DNA of 25,625 nt from NCBI GenBank assembly GCA_003135315.1, contig PLBD01000131.1, positions 1-25,625 on the forward strand, given 5' to 3'. Below the pieces are notes generated by a model. That model made no database searches. It was not told the DNA's origin and saw nothing but the letters and a program-made list of their open reading frames with translations. The position numbers and the translations under genes are program-made. The stretch is from Acidobacteriaceae bacterium. GTDB taxonomy: Bacteria; Acidobacteriota; Terriglobia; Terriglobales; Acidobacteriaceae. Shown here one piece after another: positions 25,605-25,625 of the stretch; position 1 is the first letter of the stretch, and each line of letters begins with the position of its first letter.

Positions 25605-25625
25605 CGTGAGCGGGAATGCAAAAGC

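Overview
The window looks like chromosomal DNA of a soil acidobacterium (Acidobacteriota, Terriglobia or a relative). This is inferred from family content. It has an orphan double-unit MacB/FtsX-type permease of the ADOP kind, a membrane Ser/Thr kinase fused to an outside TPR region, and a small cupin that agrees at every residue I can compare with the manganese hydroxynitrile lyase of Granulicella tundricola. It also holds several small acidobacterial-type proteins of unknown function. The DNA is moderately GC-rich. I see no rRNA, tRNA, insertion sequence, phage or CRISPR array.

Layout, left to right. (a) 1-362 is the end of a small gene cut by the window edge. (b) 419-7528, minus strand, is a tripartite RND efflux operon in the order TolC-like channel, lipoprotein adaptor, RND pump, then a secreted protein of unknown function. 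Its promoter (7612-7640) lies within a near-perfect 31-bp inverted repeat, a good operator candidate. (c) 7872-11217, plus strand, is a two-gene unit for a Tat-exported metallophosphoesterase and a lipoprotein that carries two histidine-phosphatase-like halves, only one of which keeps its catalytic residues. (d) 11295-14758 holds a small unknown protein and the kinase-TPR receptor. (e) 14885-15444 is a pair: a 57-residue, extremely acidic protein and a mini-zincin metallopeptidase. (f) 15465-16937, minus strand, has a small unknown protein, the hydroxynitrile-lyase-like cupin with a leaderless-type promoter, and a transglutaminase-like protein. (g) 17102-18090 has a small exported molybdopterin-oxidoreductase-fold protein, a two-helix membrane protein and a cut-short molbindin (TOBE/Mop) remnant. 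(h) 18135-22522 has the ADOP permease and, divergently, a 14-helix DHA2-type drug/proton antiporter. (i) 22966-25356 holds two convergent, distantly paralogous secreted proteins that share an HExxE...E-V-G-D signature and a strong terminator between them. The right edge carries a promoter with an inverted repeat in its spacer, belonging to a gene outside the window.

Much of the window works at the cell envelope: export of toxic compounds (RND, MFS, ADOP), secreted phosphatases, secreted putative metallohydrolases and a transmembrane kinase. The least explained parts are the convergent HExxE pair, the dual histidine-phosphatase lipoprotein, the acidic protein/zincin pair and the regulatory palindromes. 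I do not see a single coherent new multi-gene defence or biosynthetic system.
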